From NCBI RefSeq assembly GCF_001718795.1, contig NZ_CP013435.1, forward strand, positions 3,224,001 through 3,288,000: a stretch of 64,000 nucleotides of DNA, given 5' to 3'. Made by a program: the position numbers and the translations under genes. This document shows, one piece after another, positions 34,263-43,811 of the stretch (its first letter is position 1; every line of letters begins with the position of its first letter). This DNA comes from Burkholderia latens (GTDB lineage Bacteria > Pseudomonadota > Gammaproteobacteria > Burkholderiales > Burkholderiaceae). The notes beneath the pieces were generated by a model. The model searched no databases and was not told the DNA's origin. It saw only the letters and a list, made by a program, of their open reading frames with translations.

Positions 34263-35354
34263 ATGGAATACAGTCCGCCGCCCCTCTTCAAGCAAGGTCC
34301 GCCCGCGCTCGCGCGGCTCATCTTCTTCGTCGCCCTCGCCATCGCGCTTCTCGTATCGGACGCGCGCTTCAGCACGCTCGAAATCGTCCGCGGCGTGCTC
34401 GGCACCGTGCTGTATCCGCTGCAACGCGCGGCCCTCGTGCCGCGCGACCTGTTCATGGGTGCGGCCGACATCGCGGTTACCGGCGCGTCGCTGCGCCATG
34501 AGAACGACGCGCTGCGCAAGCGCAACCTGCAGCTGTCCACACAGGCCAACCAGGCCGCGGTGCTCGCGCAAGAGAACACGCATCTGCGCGCGGTGCTGGA
34601 GCTGCGCCAGCACATCGCGACACAATCGACGCCGGTCGAGATCCAGTACGACACGAGCGATCCGTTCACGCAGAAGATCGTGATCGGGCAAGGTTCGCAG
34701 CAAGGCATCCAGAACGGCGCACCGGTCGTCAGCGAGGACGGCGTGGTCGGCCAGGTCACGCGCGTGTTCCCGCTGCAGGCGGAGGTCACGCTGATCACCG
34801 ACCGCGATCTCGCGATTCCCGTGCAGGTGCTGCGCACCGGGCTGCGCAGCGTGATCTACGGCACGCCGAAGGGCGATTCGCTCGATCTGCGCTTCGTGCC
34901 GACGAGTTCGGACCTCGTCGCGGGCGACGAGCTCGTCACGAGCGGCCTCGACGGCGTGTATCCGCCCGGGTTGCCGGTCGCGAAAGTCGTGCGCGTCGAC
35001 AAGCTCGCCGATACCGCGTTCGCACGCGTCACGTGCGCGCCGGTCGCCGCCGTGCGCGGCGCGCGCGAGATGCTCGTGCTGCATTACCAGAACGACGTCC
35101 CGCCGCGCCCGGCCGAGTCCGATCCGGCCGCCGACAAGAACGCGAAGGGCAAGAAGGGCGCCAAGGCCGCTGCTAAAGGTGACAAAGGCGATAAGGGCGA
35201 AAAGGCCGACAAGGGCGACGATGCCGGCGCGAACGTGAAGCCTGCCGCCGCGGCCACGCCGGGTGCGAAACCCGCGCCGACAGTGCCTGTCGCGCCCGCC
35301 AAGCCCGCTGCCGCGACCGCGAAGCCCGCGGCCGGGCAATCAGGAGCCCAGTGA
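34263..35354 (+). CDS. mreC: Rod shape-determining protein MreC
   Basis: MreC (363 residues) has one N-terminal membrane helix (about residues 17-38), a coiled coil (about 70-115) and a periplasmic beta-barrel core to about residue 275. It links MreB to PBP2 and RodA. An unusually long low-complexity tail (about residues 280-363) is rich in Lys, Ala, Asp and then Pro/Ala. The stop overlaps the mreD start by one base. Confidence 0.94.
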   Translation: MEYSPPPLFKQGPPALARLIFFVALAIALLVSDARFSTLEIVRGVLGTVLYPLQRAALVPRDLFMGAADIAVTGASLRHENDALRKRNLQLSTQANQAAVLAQENTHLRAVLELRQHIATQSTPVEIQYDTSDPFTQKIVIGQGSQQGIQNGAPVVSEDGVVGQVTRVFPLQAEVTLITDRDLAIPVQVLRTGLRSVIYGTPKGDSLDLRFVPTSSDLVAGDELVTSGLDGVYPPGLPVAKVVRVDKLADTAFARVTCAPVAAVRGAREMLVLHYQNDVPPRPAESDPAADKNAKGKKGAKAAAKGDKGDKGEKADKGDDAGANVKPAAAATPGAKPAPTVPVAPAKPAAATAKPAAGQSGAQ

Positions 35355-35866
35355 TGAACCGCCCGCAATACATCCTGCAGCCGGTCAATCCGTACTTCAT
35401 CGTCTTCAGTCTCGCCGCCGCGTTCCTGCTGAACCTGATGCCGTGGGGCCGCCTGCCCGGCGTGCCCGACTTCGTCGCGCTCGTGCTGCTGTTCTGGAAC
35501 ATTCACCAGCCGCGCAAGGTCGGCATGGGCGTCGCGTTTGCGCTCGGCATCCTGATGGACGTGCATGACGCGGGGCTGCTCGGCGAGCATGCGCTCGCCT
35601 ATACGCTGCTGTCGTACGGCGCGATCACGATCCATCGCCGCGTGCTGTGGATGCCGATCGGCGTGCAGGTGCTGTACGTGACGCCGCTGCTCGTCGGCGC
35701 GCAGCTGGTGCCGTTCGTGATCCGCCTCATGATGGGCGCCGCGTTTCCCGGTTGGCGCTATCTGGTGGACGGCTTCGTCGAGGCCGCGCTGTGGCCGATC
35801 GCGAGCCACCTGCTGCTGATGCCGCAACGCCGCCCGGTCGACCCGGACGATACGCGCCCCATCTGA
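35354..35866 (+). CDS. mreD: Rod shape-determining protein MreD
   Basis: MreD (170 residues) is an integral inner-membrane protein with about five to six hydrophobic segments, needed with MreC for rod shape. The ATG was chosen over the adjacent GTG at 35351; CAGGAG lies eight bases upstream. It overlaps the mreC stop (TGATG), which implies coupled translation. Charged C-terminus after the last membrane segment is normal. Confidence 0.92.
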   Translation: MNRPQYILQPVNPYFIVFSLAAAFLLNLMPWGRLPGVPDFVALVLLFWNIHQPRKVGMGVAFALGILMDVHDAGLLGEHALAYTLLSYGAITIHRRVLWMPIGVQVLYVTPLLVGAQLVPFVIRLMMGAAFPGWRYLVDGFVEAALWPIASHLLLMPQRRPVDPDDTRPI

Positions 35867-35978
35867 GCACCGACCTTGAACACCCGCCGCCCTCACGCCC
35901 GCTGCGCGCCGCGCTTCCGGCGGCCCCTCGCCCGCGCGTGCGTCGCACGCATGCATGGGCCGGATCGACTGTAACCGC

Positions 35979-38267
35979 ATGACCGAATTCAACGACACCC
36001 AACAGCAGCTCTCGAAGTTCCGCCTGCGCGTCGCGGCGGCGGGCGTGTTCGTGTTCGTGTGCTTCGGGCTGCTCGCAAGCCGCTTCTTCTACCTGCAGCT
36101 GATGCAGCACGGCAAGTACGCGCTGCAGGCCGAGGAAAACCGCATCTCGGTCGCGCCGATCGTGCCGAACCGCGGGATCATCACCGACCGCAACGGCGTG
36201 GTGCTCGCGAAGAACTACTCGGCGTACACGCTCGAGATCACGCCGTCGAAGCTCAACGACACGCTCGACAACACGATCGACAAGCTGGCCGAGATCATCC
36301 CGATCGACGCACGCGACCGCCGCCGCTTCAAGAAGCTGCAGGAAGACTCGAAGAACTTCGAGAGCCTGCCGATCCGCACGCGCCTCACCGATGCGGAGGT
36401 CGCGCGCTTCACCGCGCAGCGCTTCCGCTTCCCCGGCGTCGACGTGCGCGCGCGGCTTTTCCGCCAGTACCCGCTCGGCATGACGGCCGCGCACGTGATC
36501 GGCTACATCGGCCGGATCTCGAAGCGCGATCAGGATCGCATCGACGCAATGAGCGACGACAACGACAGCGATCAGGAACATTACGATCCGCGCCGCGACG
36601 CGAACAACTACAAGGGCACCGACTACATCGGCAAGATCGGCGTCGAACAGAGCTACGAAACCGAGCTGCACGGCCTCACGGGCTTCGAGGAAGTCGAGGT
36701 GACGGCCGGCGGCCGGCCGGTGCGCACGCTGTCGCGCACGCAGGCGACACCCGGCAACAACCTCGTGCTGTCGCTCGACATCGGGCTGCAACAAGTCGCC
36801 GAGCAGGCATTCGCCGGCAAGCGCGGCGCGCTGGTCGCCATCGAGCCGAAGACGGGCGACGTGCTCGCGTTCGTGTCGTCGCCGAGCTTCGACCCGAACT
36901 CGTTCGTCGACGGCATCGACCAGCAGACCTGGGACGAACTGAACAACTCGCCCGACAAGCCGCTCCTGAACCGCCCGCTGCACGGCACCTACCCGCCCGG
37001 CTCGACGTACAAGCCGTTCATGGCGCTGGCCGGCCTGACGCTCGGCAAGCGCTCGCCCGGCTGGGGCTTCCAGGACCCCGGCTATTTCACGTTCGGCGGC
37101 CATACGTTCCGTAACGACGTGCGCTCCGGCCAGGGCTGGGTCGACATGAACAAGGCGATCATGGTGTCGAACGACACCTATTTCTACATGCTCGCACGCG
37201 ACCTCGGCGTGAACGCGATCGCGAACTTCATGAAGCCGTTCGGGTTCGGCCAGATCACGGGCATCGACATCCAGGGCGAGGCGCGCGGGATCCTGCCGTC
37301 GACCGACTGGAAGAAGAAGGCCTTCAAGAAGGCCGCGCAGCAGAAGTGGTTCGACGGCGAGACGATCAGCCTCGGGATCGGCCAGGGCTACAACTCGTTC
37401 ACGATCCTGCAGCTCGCGCACGCCACCGCGACGCTCGCGAACAACGGCGTCGTGATGAAACCCCACCTCGTGAAGGAAGTCGAGGATCCGATCACGCGCG
37501 CGCGCCATTTGACGGTGCCGAAGGAAAGCGATGTGATCCCGCTGAAGCAGGCCGACATCGACGTCGTGAAGCGCGGGATGGAAAACGTGATCGAAAACCC
37601 GTCCGGCACCGCGTACAAGGTGTTCCGCGGCACGCCGTATCTCGCGGCCGGCAAGACCGGTACCGCACAGGTGTTCTCGCTGCAGGGCTCGAACTACAAG
37701 GGCCACCTGCTCGCCGAACACCTGCGCGACCACGCGCTGTTCATCGCATACGCGCCGGTCGACCATCCGCAGATTGCGCTCGCGCTGGTCGTCGAGAACG
37801 GCGGCTGGGGCGCGCAGGCCGCGGGCCCGATCGCACGGCGCGTGCTCGACTACTACCTCGTCGAGCGCCAGAACCCCAAGAACGAGGCCGCGGCGGTGGC
37901 CGCCGCCGCGTCCGCAACCGAACCTGTTAGCGCACCGGTGATCGGCGATGCGGTGAAACCCGCCGTCGTCGCGGCCGGCTTCACCGCGCTGCCGCAGCCG
38001 GTCGTACCGACCGCCGCGAGCGCGGCGGACGCCGCTTCGGTTGCTGCCGCCGCTTCGGCCGCTTCGGCAGCCGAAGCATCAAGCGCGGCGCAGCCCGCCG
38101 AAGCGGGCGCCGCGGCGCCGCGCGCCGCGAGCCTGCCGCCGATCCGGCGCCCGCACCGGCCGCGCCGGCCCGCGAGTGACGCGCAGCCGCTCGCCGCCGC
38201 ACCGCGCGACGACAACTCCCGTGCCAACGCCGCCGCGAAAGCGGCGAACGCCGGCACCGCTCATTAA
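35979..38267 (+). CDS. mrdA: Penicillin-binding protein 2 (peptidoglycan transpeptidase)
   Basis: PBP2 (762 residues) cross-links peptidoglycan during elongation. One N-terminal membrane helix (about 13-33) is followed by the pedestal domain and the transpeptidase domain with PGSTYKPFMALAG (active-site Ser and Lys), SNDTYFYMLARDLG and AGKTGTAQVF. The start MTEFNDTQQQLSKFRLR is preferred over an ATG 24 bases earlier. About 135 residues beyond the usual end are Ala/Pro-rich and low-complexity. The gene lies in the mre operon, upstream of rodA. Confidence 0.95.
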   Translation: MTEFNDTQQQLSKFRLRVAAAGVFVFVCFGLLASRFFYLQLMQHGKYALQAEENRISVAPIVPNRGIITDRNGVVLAKNYSAYTLEITPSKLNDTLDNTIDKLAEIIPIDARDRRRFKKLQEDSKNFESLPIRTRLTDAEVARFTAQRFRFPGVDVRARLFRQYPLGMTAAHVIGYIGRISKRDQDRIDAMSDDNDSDQEHYDPRRDANNYKGTDYIGKIGVEQSYETELHGLTGFEEVEVTAGGRPVRTLSRTQATPGNNLVLSLDIGLQQVAEQAFAGKRGALVAIEPKTGDVLAFVSSPSFDPNSFVDGIDQQTWDELNNSPDKPLLNRPLHGTYPPGSTYKPFMALAGLTLGKRSPGWGFQDPGYFTFGGHTFRNDVRSGQGWVDMNKAIMVSNDTYFYMLARDLGVNAIANFMKPFGFGQITGIDIQGEARGILPSTDWKKKAFKKAAQQKWFDGETISLGIGQGYNSFTILQLAHATATLANNGVVMKPHLVKEVEDPITRARHLTVPKESDVIPLKQADIDVVKRGMENVIENPSGTAYKVFRGTPYLAAGKTGTAQVFSLQGSNYKGHLLAEHLRDHALFIAYAPVDHPQIALALVVENGGWGAQAAGPIARRVLDYYLVERQNPKNEAAAVAAAASATEPVSAPVIGDAVKPAVVAAGFTALPQPVVPTAASAADAASVAAAASAASAAEASSAAQPAEAGAAAPRAASLPPIRRPHRPRRPASDAQPLAAAPRDDNSRANAAAKAANAGTAH

Positions 38268-38278
38268 CGGAGAAAGGC

Positions 38279-39427
38279 ATGCAATTCGACAAGCGCGCCT
38301 GGCTCGACAAGATCAAGCAGATGTTTGCGGGCTTCGACCGCCCGCTCGCCCTTATCGTGTTCCTGCTGCTGTGCGTCGGCATCGTCACGCTGTACAGCGC
38401 GAGCATCGACATGCCCGGCCGTGTCGAGGACCAGTTGCGCAACATCCTGCTGACGTTCGTGCTGATGTGGGTGATCGCCAACATTCCGCCGACGACGCTG
38501 ATGCGCTTCGCGGTCCCGCTCTATACGTTCGGGGTTGCGTTGCTGGTCGCGGTCGCGCTGTTCGGGATGACCAAGAAGGGCGCGAAGCGCTGGCTGAACG
38601 TCGGCGTCGTGATCCAGCCGTCGGAAATCCTCAAGATCGCGACGCCGCTGATGCTCGCGTGGTACTACCAACGCCGCGAAGGCGGACTGCGCTGGTACGA
38701 CTTCGTCGCCGCATTCGGGATCCTGCTGGTGCCGGTCGGCCTGATCGCGAAGCAGCCCGACCTCGGCACCGGCCTGCTCGTGTTCGCGGCCGGCTTCTTC
38801 GTGATCTACCTCGCCGGCCTGTCGTTCAAGCTGATCGTGCCGGTGCTCGTCGCCGGCGTGATCGCGGTCGGCTCGATCGCCGTGTTCGAGGAACGCATTT
38901 GCCAGCCCGAAGTGCAATGGCCGCTGATGCACGACTATCAGAAGCACCGCGTGTGCACGCTGCTCGATCCGACGTCCGACCCGCTCGGCAAGGGCTTCCA
39001 CACGATCCAGGCCGTGATCGCGATCGGCTCGGGCGGCGCGCTCGGCAAGGGCTACCTGAAAGGCACGCAAGCCCACCTCGAATTCATTCCGGAGAAGCAT
39101 ACCGACTTCATCTTCGCGGTGTTCTCGGAGGAATGGGGGCTCGCCGGCGGCCTCGTACTGCTGACGCTGTACATGGCGCTGATCGCGCGCGGGCTCTACA
39201 TCGCCGCACAGGGCGCGACGCTGTTCGGCCGGCTGCTAGCCGGTTCGCTCACGCTGGCGTTCTTCGTCTACGCGTTCGTGAACATCGGGATGGTGAGCGG
39301 CGTTTTGCCGGTGGTCGGCGTGCCGCTCCCGTTCATGAGCTACGGCGGCACCGCGCTCGCGACGCTCGGCGTCGCGATCGGGATGATCATGAGCGTCGGG
39401 CGACAGCGGCGGCTGATGAAGAGCTGA
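38279..39427 (+). CDS. rodA: RodA peptidoglycan glycosyltransferase
   Basis: RodA (382 residues) is the SEDS-family glycosyltransferase that polymerises lipid II with PBP2 as partner. About ten membrane segments; conserved SEDS stretches are KGAKRWLNVGVVIQPSEILKI, AKQPDLGTGLLVFAAG and LPFMSYGGTALATLGVAIG. GGAGAAAGG precedes the ATG, eleven bases after the mrdA stop. A strong terminator ends the operon. Confidence 0.96.
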   Translation: MQFDKRAWLDKIKQMFAGFDRPLALIVFLLLCVGIVTLYSASIDMPGRVEDQLRNILLTFVLMWVIANIPPTTLMRFAVPLYTFGVALLVAVALFGMTKKGAKRWLNVGVVIQPSEILKIATPLMLAWYYQRREGGLRWYDFVAAFGILLVPVGLIAKQPDLGTGLLVFAAGFFVIYLAGLSFKLIVPVLVAGVIAVGSIAVFEERICQPEVQWPLMHDYQKHRVCTLLDPTSDPLGKGFHTIQAVIAIGSGGALGKGYLKGTQAHLEFIPEKHTDFIFAVFSEEWGLAGGLVLLTLYMALIARGLYIAAQGATLFGRLLAGSLTLAFFVYAFVNIGMVSGVLPVVGVPLPFMSYGGTALATLGVAIGMIMSVGRQRRLMKS

Positions 39428-39465
39428 CGGCGCCCCACAGCGCGCGGTCGCACCGCATTCGCAGC

Positions 39466-39496
39466 AACGAAAAACGGCGCACCGGCGCCGTTTTTC
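39466..39496. terminator. Terminator after rodA
   Basis: CGGCGC/GCGCCG around ACCG, flanked by AAAAA and TTTTT, forms a bidirectional terminator between rodA and the convergent Sel1-repeat gene. Confidence 0.9.
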
Positions 39497-39532
39497 GCTG
39501 TGACGGCCGTCGGGTGCCGTGATCCGGATCGC

Positions 39533-40309
39533 TCACTGCGGCGTCGCGCGCGGGCTACCCGGGTCGGCTTCGGCGCCCGACGCCGGCTCCTGCGCCTTAA
39601 GCCGCGCACTCAGCTCCTTGAATTTCAAACCGGCGGCCTCGTCGCCGTGCGCGGCTGCAGCGGCGTAATACGCGCGCGCGATGTTCAGATTCTGCGTGAC
39701 GCCGTCGCCGCCGCGCTCGTAGAACGAAGCCGTCACGTACTGCGCGGTCGGCTCGCCTGCGTCGGCCGCCTGCTTGTACCACACGAACGCCTGCCGGTTA
39801 TCGCGCGGCGTGCCGCGTCCGTCGAGGAACTGGTTCGCGAGCGACAGCTCGGCCTGCACGTGCCCCTGCTTCGCCGCGCGCAGGAACCAGCGGTGCGCTT
39901 CGGCCGGATTGCGCGCGACGAACTCGCCGTCGTCGAACATCCGCCCGTACACATACTGCGCGTGCGACATGTTCGCGTCGGCGGCCCGTTTCAGCCAGCG
40001 CAGCCCTTCGTCCACGTTCGCGGTCACGCCAACGCCGGTGAGCAGCATCATCGCGTAGTTGAACTGCGCGAGCCGGTCGCCTCGTTCGGCCGCATCGTGG
40101 AACTGCACCAGCGCCGCGCGATAGTCGCCGGCGTTGTAATCGGCGACCGCCGACTGCGTCTCGTGCGCCGGGTCAGGCTTCGTGTGCGGCGCATTCTGCG
40201 CCCATGCGGCCGCGCAGACGGCCAAAAGCCCGAGCGTCGCGCCGATCCGCCCGCGTGCGTCGATCGCGCGCTGCGCGCGCCCATTGCCCGTATCGCCACC
40301 GCCGTTCAT
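39533..40309 (-). CDS. Sel1-like (tetratricopeptide-type) repeat protein
   Basis: A 258-residue exported protein. A signal peptide (about residues 20-37, ending AAAWA) is followed by five or six Sel1-like repeats of about 36 residues, for example AQFNYAMMLLTGVGVTANVDEGLRWLKRAA and LSLANQFLDGRGTPRDNRQAF. Such solenoids bind partner proteins, often at the cell envelope. The start at MNGGGDTGNG overlaps the stop of the aldolase gene by four bases (ATGA), so the two are cotranscribed. The specific role is unknown. Confidence 0.82.
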   Translation of the reverse strand: MNGGGDTGNGRAQRAIDARGRIGATLGLLAVCAAAWAQNAPHTKPDPAHETQSAVADYNAGDYRAALVQFHDAAERGDRLAQFNYAMMLLTGVGVTANVDEGLRWLKRAADANMSHAQYVYGRMFDDGEFVARNPAEAHRWFLRAAKQGHVQAELSLANQFLDGRGTPRDNRQAFVWYKQAADAGEPTAQYVTASFYERGGDGVTQNLNIARAYYAAAAAHGDEAAGLKFKELSARLKAQEPASGAEADPGSPRATPQ

Positions 40310-41091
40310 GACCGTGCCTCCTGCAGCGCCTGCCGTGTCGCGCGCAGCAGCCAGGTCACGTCGGCAGACAGCGTAATCATCCGGTAGCCTGCCTCGCGAT
40401 ATTGCCGCGCGCTCGCCGTATCGCTCGCGAAGATGCCGACCGCGACGCCGGCGTGCTTGCCTGCCGCGAGCACGCGCGCCATCGCGGCTTCGACGTCCGG
40501 GTGACGGCTGTCGCCGAGATGCCCGAGGCTCGCCGCCAAATCGGCCGGGCCGACGAACAGGCAGTCGATGCCCGGCGTCGCGGCGATCCGCTCGACTTCG
40601 TCGATCCCGCGCGCCGATTCGATCTGCACGATCACCGCGACCTGCGCGTTCGCGGTCTGCAGGTACTCGCGGCGCATGCCGTATGCGGCCGCCCGTACCA
40701 TCCCGGCGACGCCGCGCAGCCCGTCCGGCGAATCCGGCGACGGAAAGCGCGTGAGCCGCACCGCGTGCGCGGCCTCGTCGGACGTCTCGACGCAAGGGAA
40801 CATCAGCGTGCGCGCGCCGGCGTCGAGCGCGCGCTTCACAAGCCACGGCTCGCGCCCCGGCACGCGGACGACGGGCTCGCTCGGCAGATGCGCGGCGGCC
40901 AGCGCGCGCAGCTGCGATGCGACGTCGCGACTGTCGTTCGGCGCGTGCTCCATGTCGATGCAGAGCCAGTCGTAGCCGGCGTGCGCGAGCGCTTCCGCGA
41001 CCGAATCGCATCCGAGCGACAGCCACAGGCCATACAGCGGCTCGTCGCCGTCGCGCAGACGCTGCTTGAGGGAATTGGTGAGCGTGCTCAT
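40306..41091 (-). CDS. HpcH/HpaI-family aldolase
   Basis: A 261-residue class II pyruvate aldolase of the HpcH/HpaI (GarL-like) family, which cleaves 2-oxo acids such as 2-dehydro-3-deoxyglucarate or 4-hydroxy-2-oxoheptanedioate in a metal-dependent way. Motifs are CIDMEHAPND, RVPGREPWLVKRALDAGARTLMFPCVET and IVQIESARGIDEVERIAATPGIDCLFVGPADLA. The start at MSTLTNSLKQRL has GGAG before it. Substrate is not evident from neighbours. Confidence 0.87.
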   Translation of the reverse strand: MSTLTNSLKQRLRDGDEPLYGLWLSLGCDSVAEALAHAGYDWLCIDMEHAPNDSRDVASQLRALAAAHLPSEPVVRVPGREPWLVKRALDAGARTLMFPCVETSDEAAHAVRLTRFPSPDSPDGLRGVAGMVRAAAYGMRREYLQTANAQVAVIVQIESARGIDEVERIAATPGIDCLFVGPADLAASLGHLGDSRHPDVEAAMARVLAAGKHAGVAVGIFASDTASARQYREAGYRMITLSADVTWLLRATRQALQEARS

Positions 41092-41390
41092 CGATACGGG
41101 CTCCTGGACGGAACGGCAATCGAACGGGACAAGCAACGGACGGAAGCGGCAAAGCGTCGTGCGGCGCAGCACGGAACCGGACCGCCCCCTAGAACGTTAG
41201 TCGGCGCCTGGCGGCCGATCTGACGGCGGGACAGCGTGATCGCGCGCGGGGCGCGCGCTCCGGCGCCATGCGACGATCATAGCGCGGCGACAGGCGGATG
41301 TGGGATCAGGCGGGAAGCGGCGGCGGGCGGGACCGCACGGCGCGGTGGGAGGGCAGCGCGCGGGCCGGCGCGGCTGCCGCGAATGGAAGA

Positions 41391-41843
41391 TCAGCGGCCC
41401 GGTTGACGCTCGACGTCGGCCCAGCAGTTCGGCGTTTCGTACAGGCGCACACGCTCGAGCCGCAGATTCACGCCGTAATGCGCGTCGTACACGTTCGCGA
41501 GGATGTCGAACGCGATCGCCGCGAGGTTCTCGACGGTCGGGATCCGGTCGAGCACGACGGTCTTGTGGTCGGCCATCTGCTCGAGGAACGAGCGCACGAC
41601 CTCGTCGCGCGCATAGACCAGGAACGCGTGATCCCACTTGTTGACGAGGTGCTCGACCGCGAGCGCCTTCACGTCGGCGAAATCCATCACCATGCCGCGA
41701 TCGGGCGCCCCCTCGGTATCGACGAGATCGCCGCGCAGCGTGATTTCGAGCACGTAGCGATGGCCGTGCAGGTTCCTGCACTGGCTGCGGTGATCGGGAA
41801 TGCGGTGGCCCGCGTCGAATTCGAGTTTTCGGGTAATCAGCAC
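41391..41843 (-). CDS. queD: 6-carboxytetrahydropterin synthase QueD
   Basis: QueD (150 residues) converts dihydroneopterin triphosphate to 6-carboxytetrahydropterin, an early step to queuosine. Zinc ligands His13, His27 and His29 and the catalytic Cys22 are visible in FDAGHRIPDHRSQCRNLHGH. It is the last gene of the leftward queC-queE-queD cluster, 18 bases after queE. Confidence 0.94.
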   Translation of the reverse strand: MLITRKLEFDAGHRIPDHRSQCRNLHGHRYVLEITLRGDLVDTEGAPDRGMVMDFADVKALAVEHLVNKWDHAFLVYARDEVVRSFLEQMADHKTVVLDRIPTVENLAAIAFDILANVYDAHYGVNLRLERVRLYETPNCWADVERQPGR

Positions 41844-41861
41844 GATGTCAAAAGCCGTGGC

Positions 41862-42494
41862 TCAGGGAATGTTCAGATATTTGTGGGTCTGCATCGACAG
41901 CCGCCACTGCGGATGCCGCTTGCACCAATCGATCGCGAGCTTCGTGTTGATGTCGCGCGACGGGCCGTCCATCGGCTGCACGAGAAAATACTCGAAATCG
42001 AGCTTCGCGTAGTCGGCAAGCCGCTGGTTGTCCTGCGGAATCACGACCTTCAGTTCGTTGCCTTTCGTGACGACGAGCGGCGCGTCGGCCTTCGGGCTCA
42101 CGCAGATCCAGTCGATCGTGTCGAGCACGGGCAGCGACCCGTTGGTCTCGATCGCGATCTCGAAACCGGCCGCGTGCAGCGCGTCGACGAGCGGCTGGTC
42201 GAGCTGCAGCATCGGTTCGCCGCCCGTGCAGACGACGAAACGGTGCGCTTCGCCGTCCGGCCACAGCGCGGCGATCGTCGCCACCAACGCTTCGGCGTCC
42301 TTGAATTTGCCGCCGTTCTCCCCGTCGGTGCCGACGAAGTCGGTATCGCAGAAGCGGCACACGGCGTCCGCACGATCCTCTTCGCGGCCCGACCACAGAT
42401 TGCAGCCGGCGAACCGGCAGAACACGGCCGGCCGGCCCGCGTTCGCGCCCTCGCCCTGCAACGTGTAGAAAATTTCCTTGACCGCGTAAGTCAT
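41862..42494 (-). CDS. queE: 7-carboxy-7-deazaguanine synthase QueE
   Basis: QueE (210 residues) is a radical-SAM enzyme that forms 7-carboxy-7-deazaguanine. Instead of the usual CX3CX2C it has the CX14CX2C form of some QueE groups: Cys in GCNLWSGREED, then CRFCDTDF. The GGEPML motif (TGGEPMLQLD) is present. It lies between queC and queD in one operon. Confidence 0.94.
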   Translation of the reverse strand: MTYAVKEIFYTLQGEGANAGRPAVFCRFAGCNLWSGREEDRADAVCRFCDTDFVGTDGENGGKFKDAEALVATIAALWPDGEAHRFVVCTGGEPMLQLDQPLVDALHAAGFEIAIETNGSLPVLDTIDWICVSPKADAPLVVTKGNELKVVIPQDNQRLADYAKLDFEYFLVQPMDGPSRDINTKLAIDWCKRHPQWRLSMQTHKYLNIP

Positions 42495-42569
42495 CGTGCT
42501 TCGTCCGGCTCGCGCCGCTCGTTGTCGATCAGAATTCGTTGTTCATCCGGCGCCGCCCGCGCATCCGCG

Positions 42570-43304
42570 TCACAGCGGCGCTTCGGTCACGCGCTCGCCC
42601 TTCAGGTAAGCCTCGTAGCCGCGCTTGCGCAACTTGCACGCCGGGCATTCGCCGCAGCCGAAGCCCCAGTCGTGCAGTTCCGCGCGCTCGCCCACGTAGC
42701 ACGTGTGCGTCTCGACGCGGATCAGTTCGACGAGCGCCGCGCCGCCGAGCTGTTCCGCGAGCTGCCAGGTCTGCGCCTTGTCGAGCCACATCAGCGGCGT
42801 CTCGAGCACGACGCGCGTGTCCATCCCGAGGTTCAGCGCGACCTGCAGCGCCTTCATCGTGTCGTCACGGCAGTCGGGATAGCCGGAGAAGTCGGTCTCG
42901 CACATCCCGCCGACCAGCACCCGCAACCCGCGGCGATACGCAATCGCGGCCGCGATCGTCATGAACAGCAGGTTGCGGCCCGGCACGAAGGTGTTCGGCA
43001 AGCCGTTCGCCGCGGTCTCGATCTCGATCGTGCGCGTCATTGCGGTATCGCTGATTGCGCCGAGCACTGACAGGTCGATCATGTGATCGTCGCCGAGGCG
43101 ATCGGCCCATGCGGGAAACTGGCGCTTGAGCGCCTCGCGCACGCCTTCGCGACATTCGAGCTCGACGCGGTGCCGTTGGCCGTAATCGAAGCCGAGCGTC
43201 TCGACCGTCTGGTAGCGTTCGAGGGCCCACGCCACGCACGTGGCCGAGTCCTGCCCGCCGGAAAACAACACGAGCGCGCCGTCTTTAGCGTCTGTCCGAA
43301 TCAC
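42570..43304 (-). CDS. queC: 7-cyano-7-deazaguanine synthase QueC
   Basis: QueC (244 residues) makes preQ0 from carboxy-deazaguanine, ammonia and ATP. The PP-loop is [16 protein letters not shown] and the C-terminal zinc site is [19 protein letters not shown]. It is the first gene of the queCED cluster. No preQ1 riboswitch-like element is seen upstream. Its 5' flank forms the edge of the genomic island. Confidence 0.95.
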   Translation of the reverse strand: MIRTDAKDGALVLFSGGQDSATCVAWALERYQTVETLGFDYGQRHRVELECREGVREALKRQFPAWADRLGDDHMIDLSVLGAISDTAMTRTIEIETAANGLPNTFVPGRNLLFMTIAAAIAYRRGLRVLVGGMCETDFSGYPDCRDDTMKALQVALNLGMDTRVVLETPLMWLDKAQTWQLAEQLGGAALVELIRVETHTCYVGERAELHDWGFGCGECPACKLRKRGYEAYLKGERVTEAPL

Positions 43305-43613
43305 CGTGATACTCCGTGAATGTGTAGGCTCGCGTCGCGCTGCGCGCCGGGGCCGGCTGCCGCCGGGCGGCCCGACGCGTGCCGGCCTGCGCCGGCTCGA
43401 CCAGTATAGGCAGCGTGACCGGCCGCGGACGCGGCGTCGCGCTTATACCGCCCATCGCGCGGCATCGTTGCCGCGCGTCACGGCAGCACCAGCGGGCAGC
43501 CAGCCGTGCCGCCTCAAGCAATGCGCTAAGTCATTGAGCGGGCAAGGATTTTATCATGCCCCGCCGAATGCTGCCGGGCACGTCGCCACTGACGCGCGAT
43601 ACCCACCACAAAC

Positions 43614-43651
43614 GAAAAACCCCAAGAACCTTCCGATTCTTGGGGTTTTAA
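43614..43651. terminator. Bidirectional terminator near the island edge
   Basis: AAAACCCCAAGAA and TTCTTGGGGTTTT form a perfect 13-base inverted repeat with a short loop and A/T flanks on both sides, a strong terminator in either direction. Confidence 0.85.
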
Positions 43652-43780
43652 ATGCTGGTGGCGGAGTATACCAGCAAAAACGACCGCCGTGCTGTAGCTA
43701 TCGGGAGCTACGTACATCAGCCAACTTCAAAGAGGAAATCCGAGGTCGTTTACGAGTACGCTCGTATGCCCTCTGATTCC

Positions 43781-43804
43781 CGCCCGACCCTTGGCGGTCG
43801 GGCG
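43781..43804 (-). terminator. Hairpin after the avcD-orf68 operon
   Basis: CGCCCGACC/GGTCGGGCG is a nine-base stem directly after the last gene of the leftward defence-like operon. It lacks a long T run on the minus strand, so its terminator role is likely but not certain. Confidence 0.5.
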
Positions 43805-43811
43805 ACCTAGA

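Larger units (their letters stand above)
43305..43811. other. Core/island junction region
   Basis: Between queC and the first island gene the base composition falls from GC-rich to near-even after about 43,600. The region holds two hairpins listed separately and a palindrome TACGAGTACGCTCGTA at 43,751-43,766. No tRNA gene, integrase or obvious attachment repeat was recognised, so the exact junction is not fixed. Open frames here are shadows. Confidence 0.5.

Noticed and set aside
43305..43560. preQ1 riboswitch before queC
   Set aside because: No preQ1-I or -II signature was found.
43600..43760. tRNA fragment as island entry point
   Set aside because: No T-loop, CCA end or cloverleaf could be built.
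43240..43776. Plus-strand frame across the queC start and island edge
   Set aside because: Overlaps the queC start and the terminator hairpin; no ribosome site or domain.
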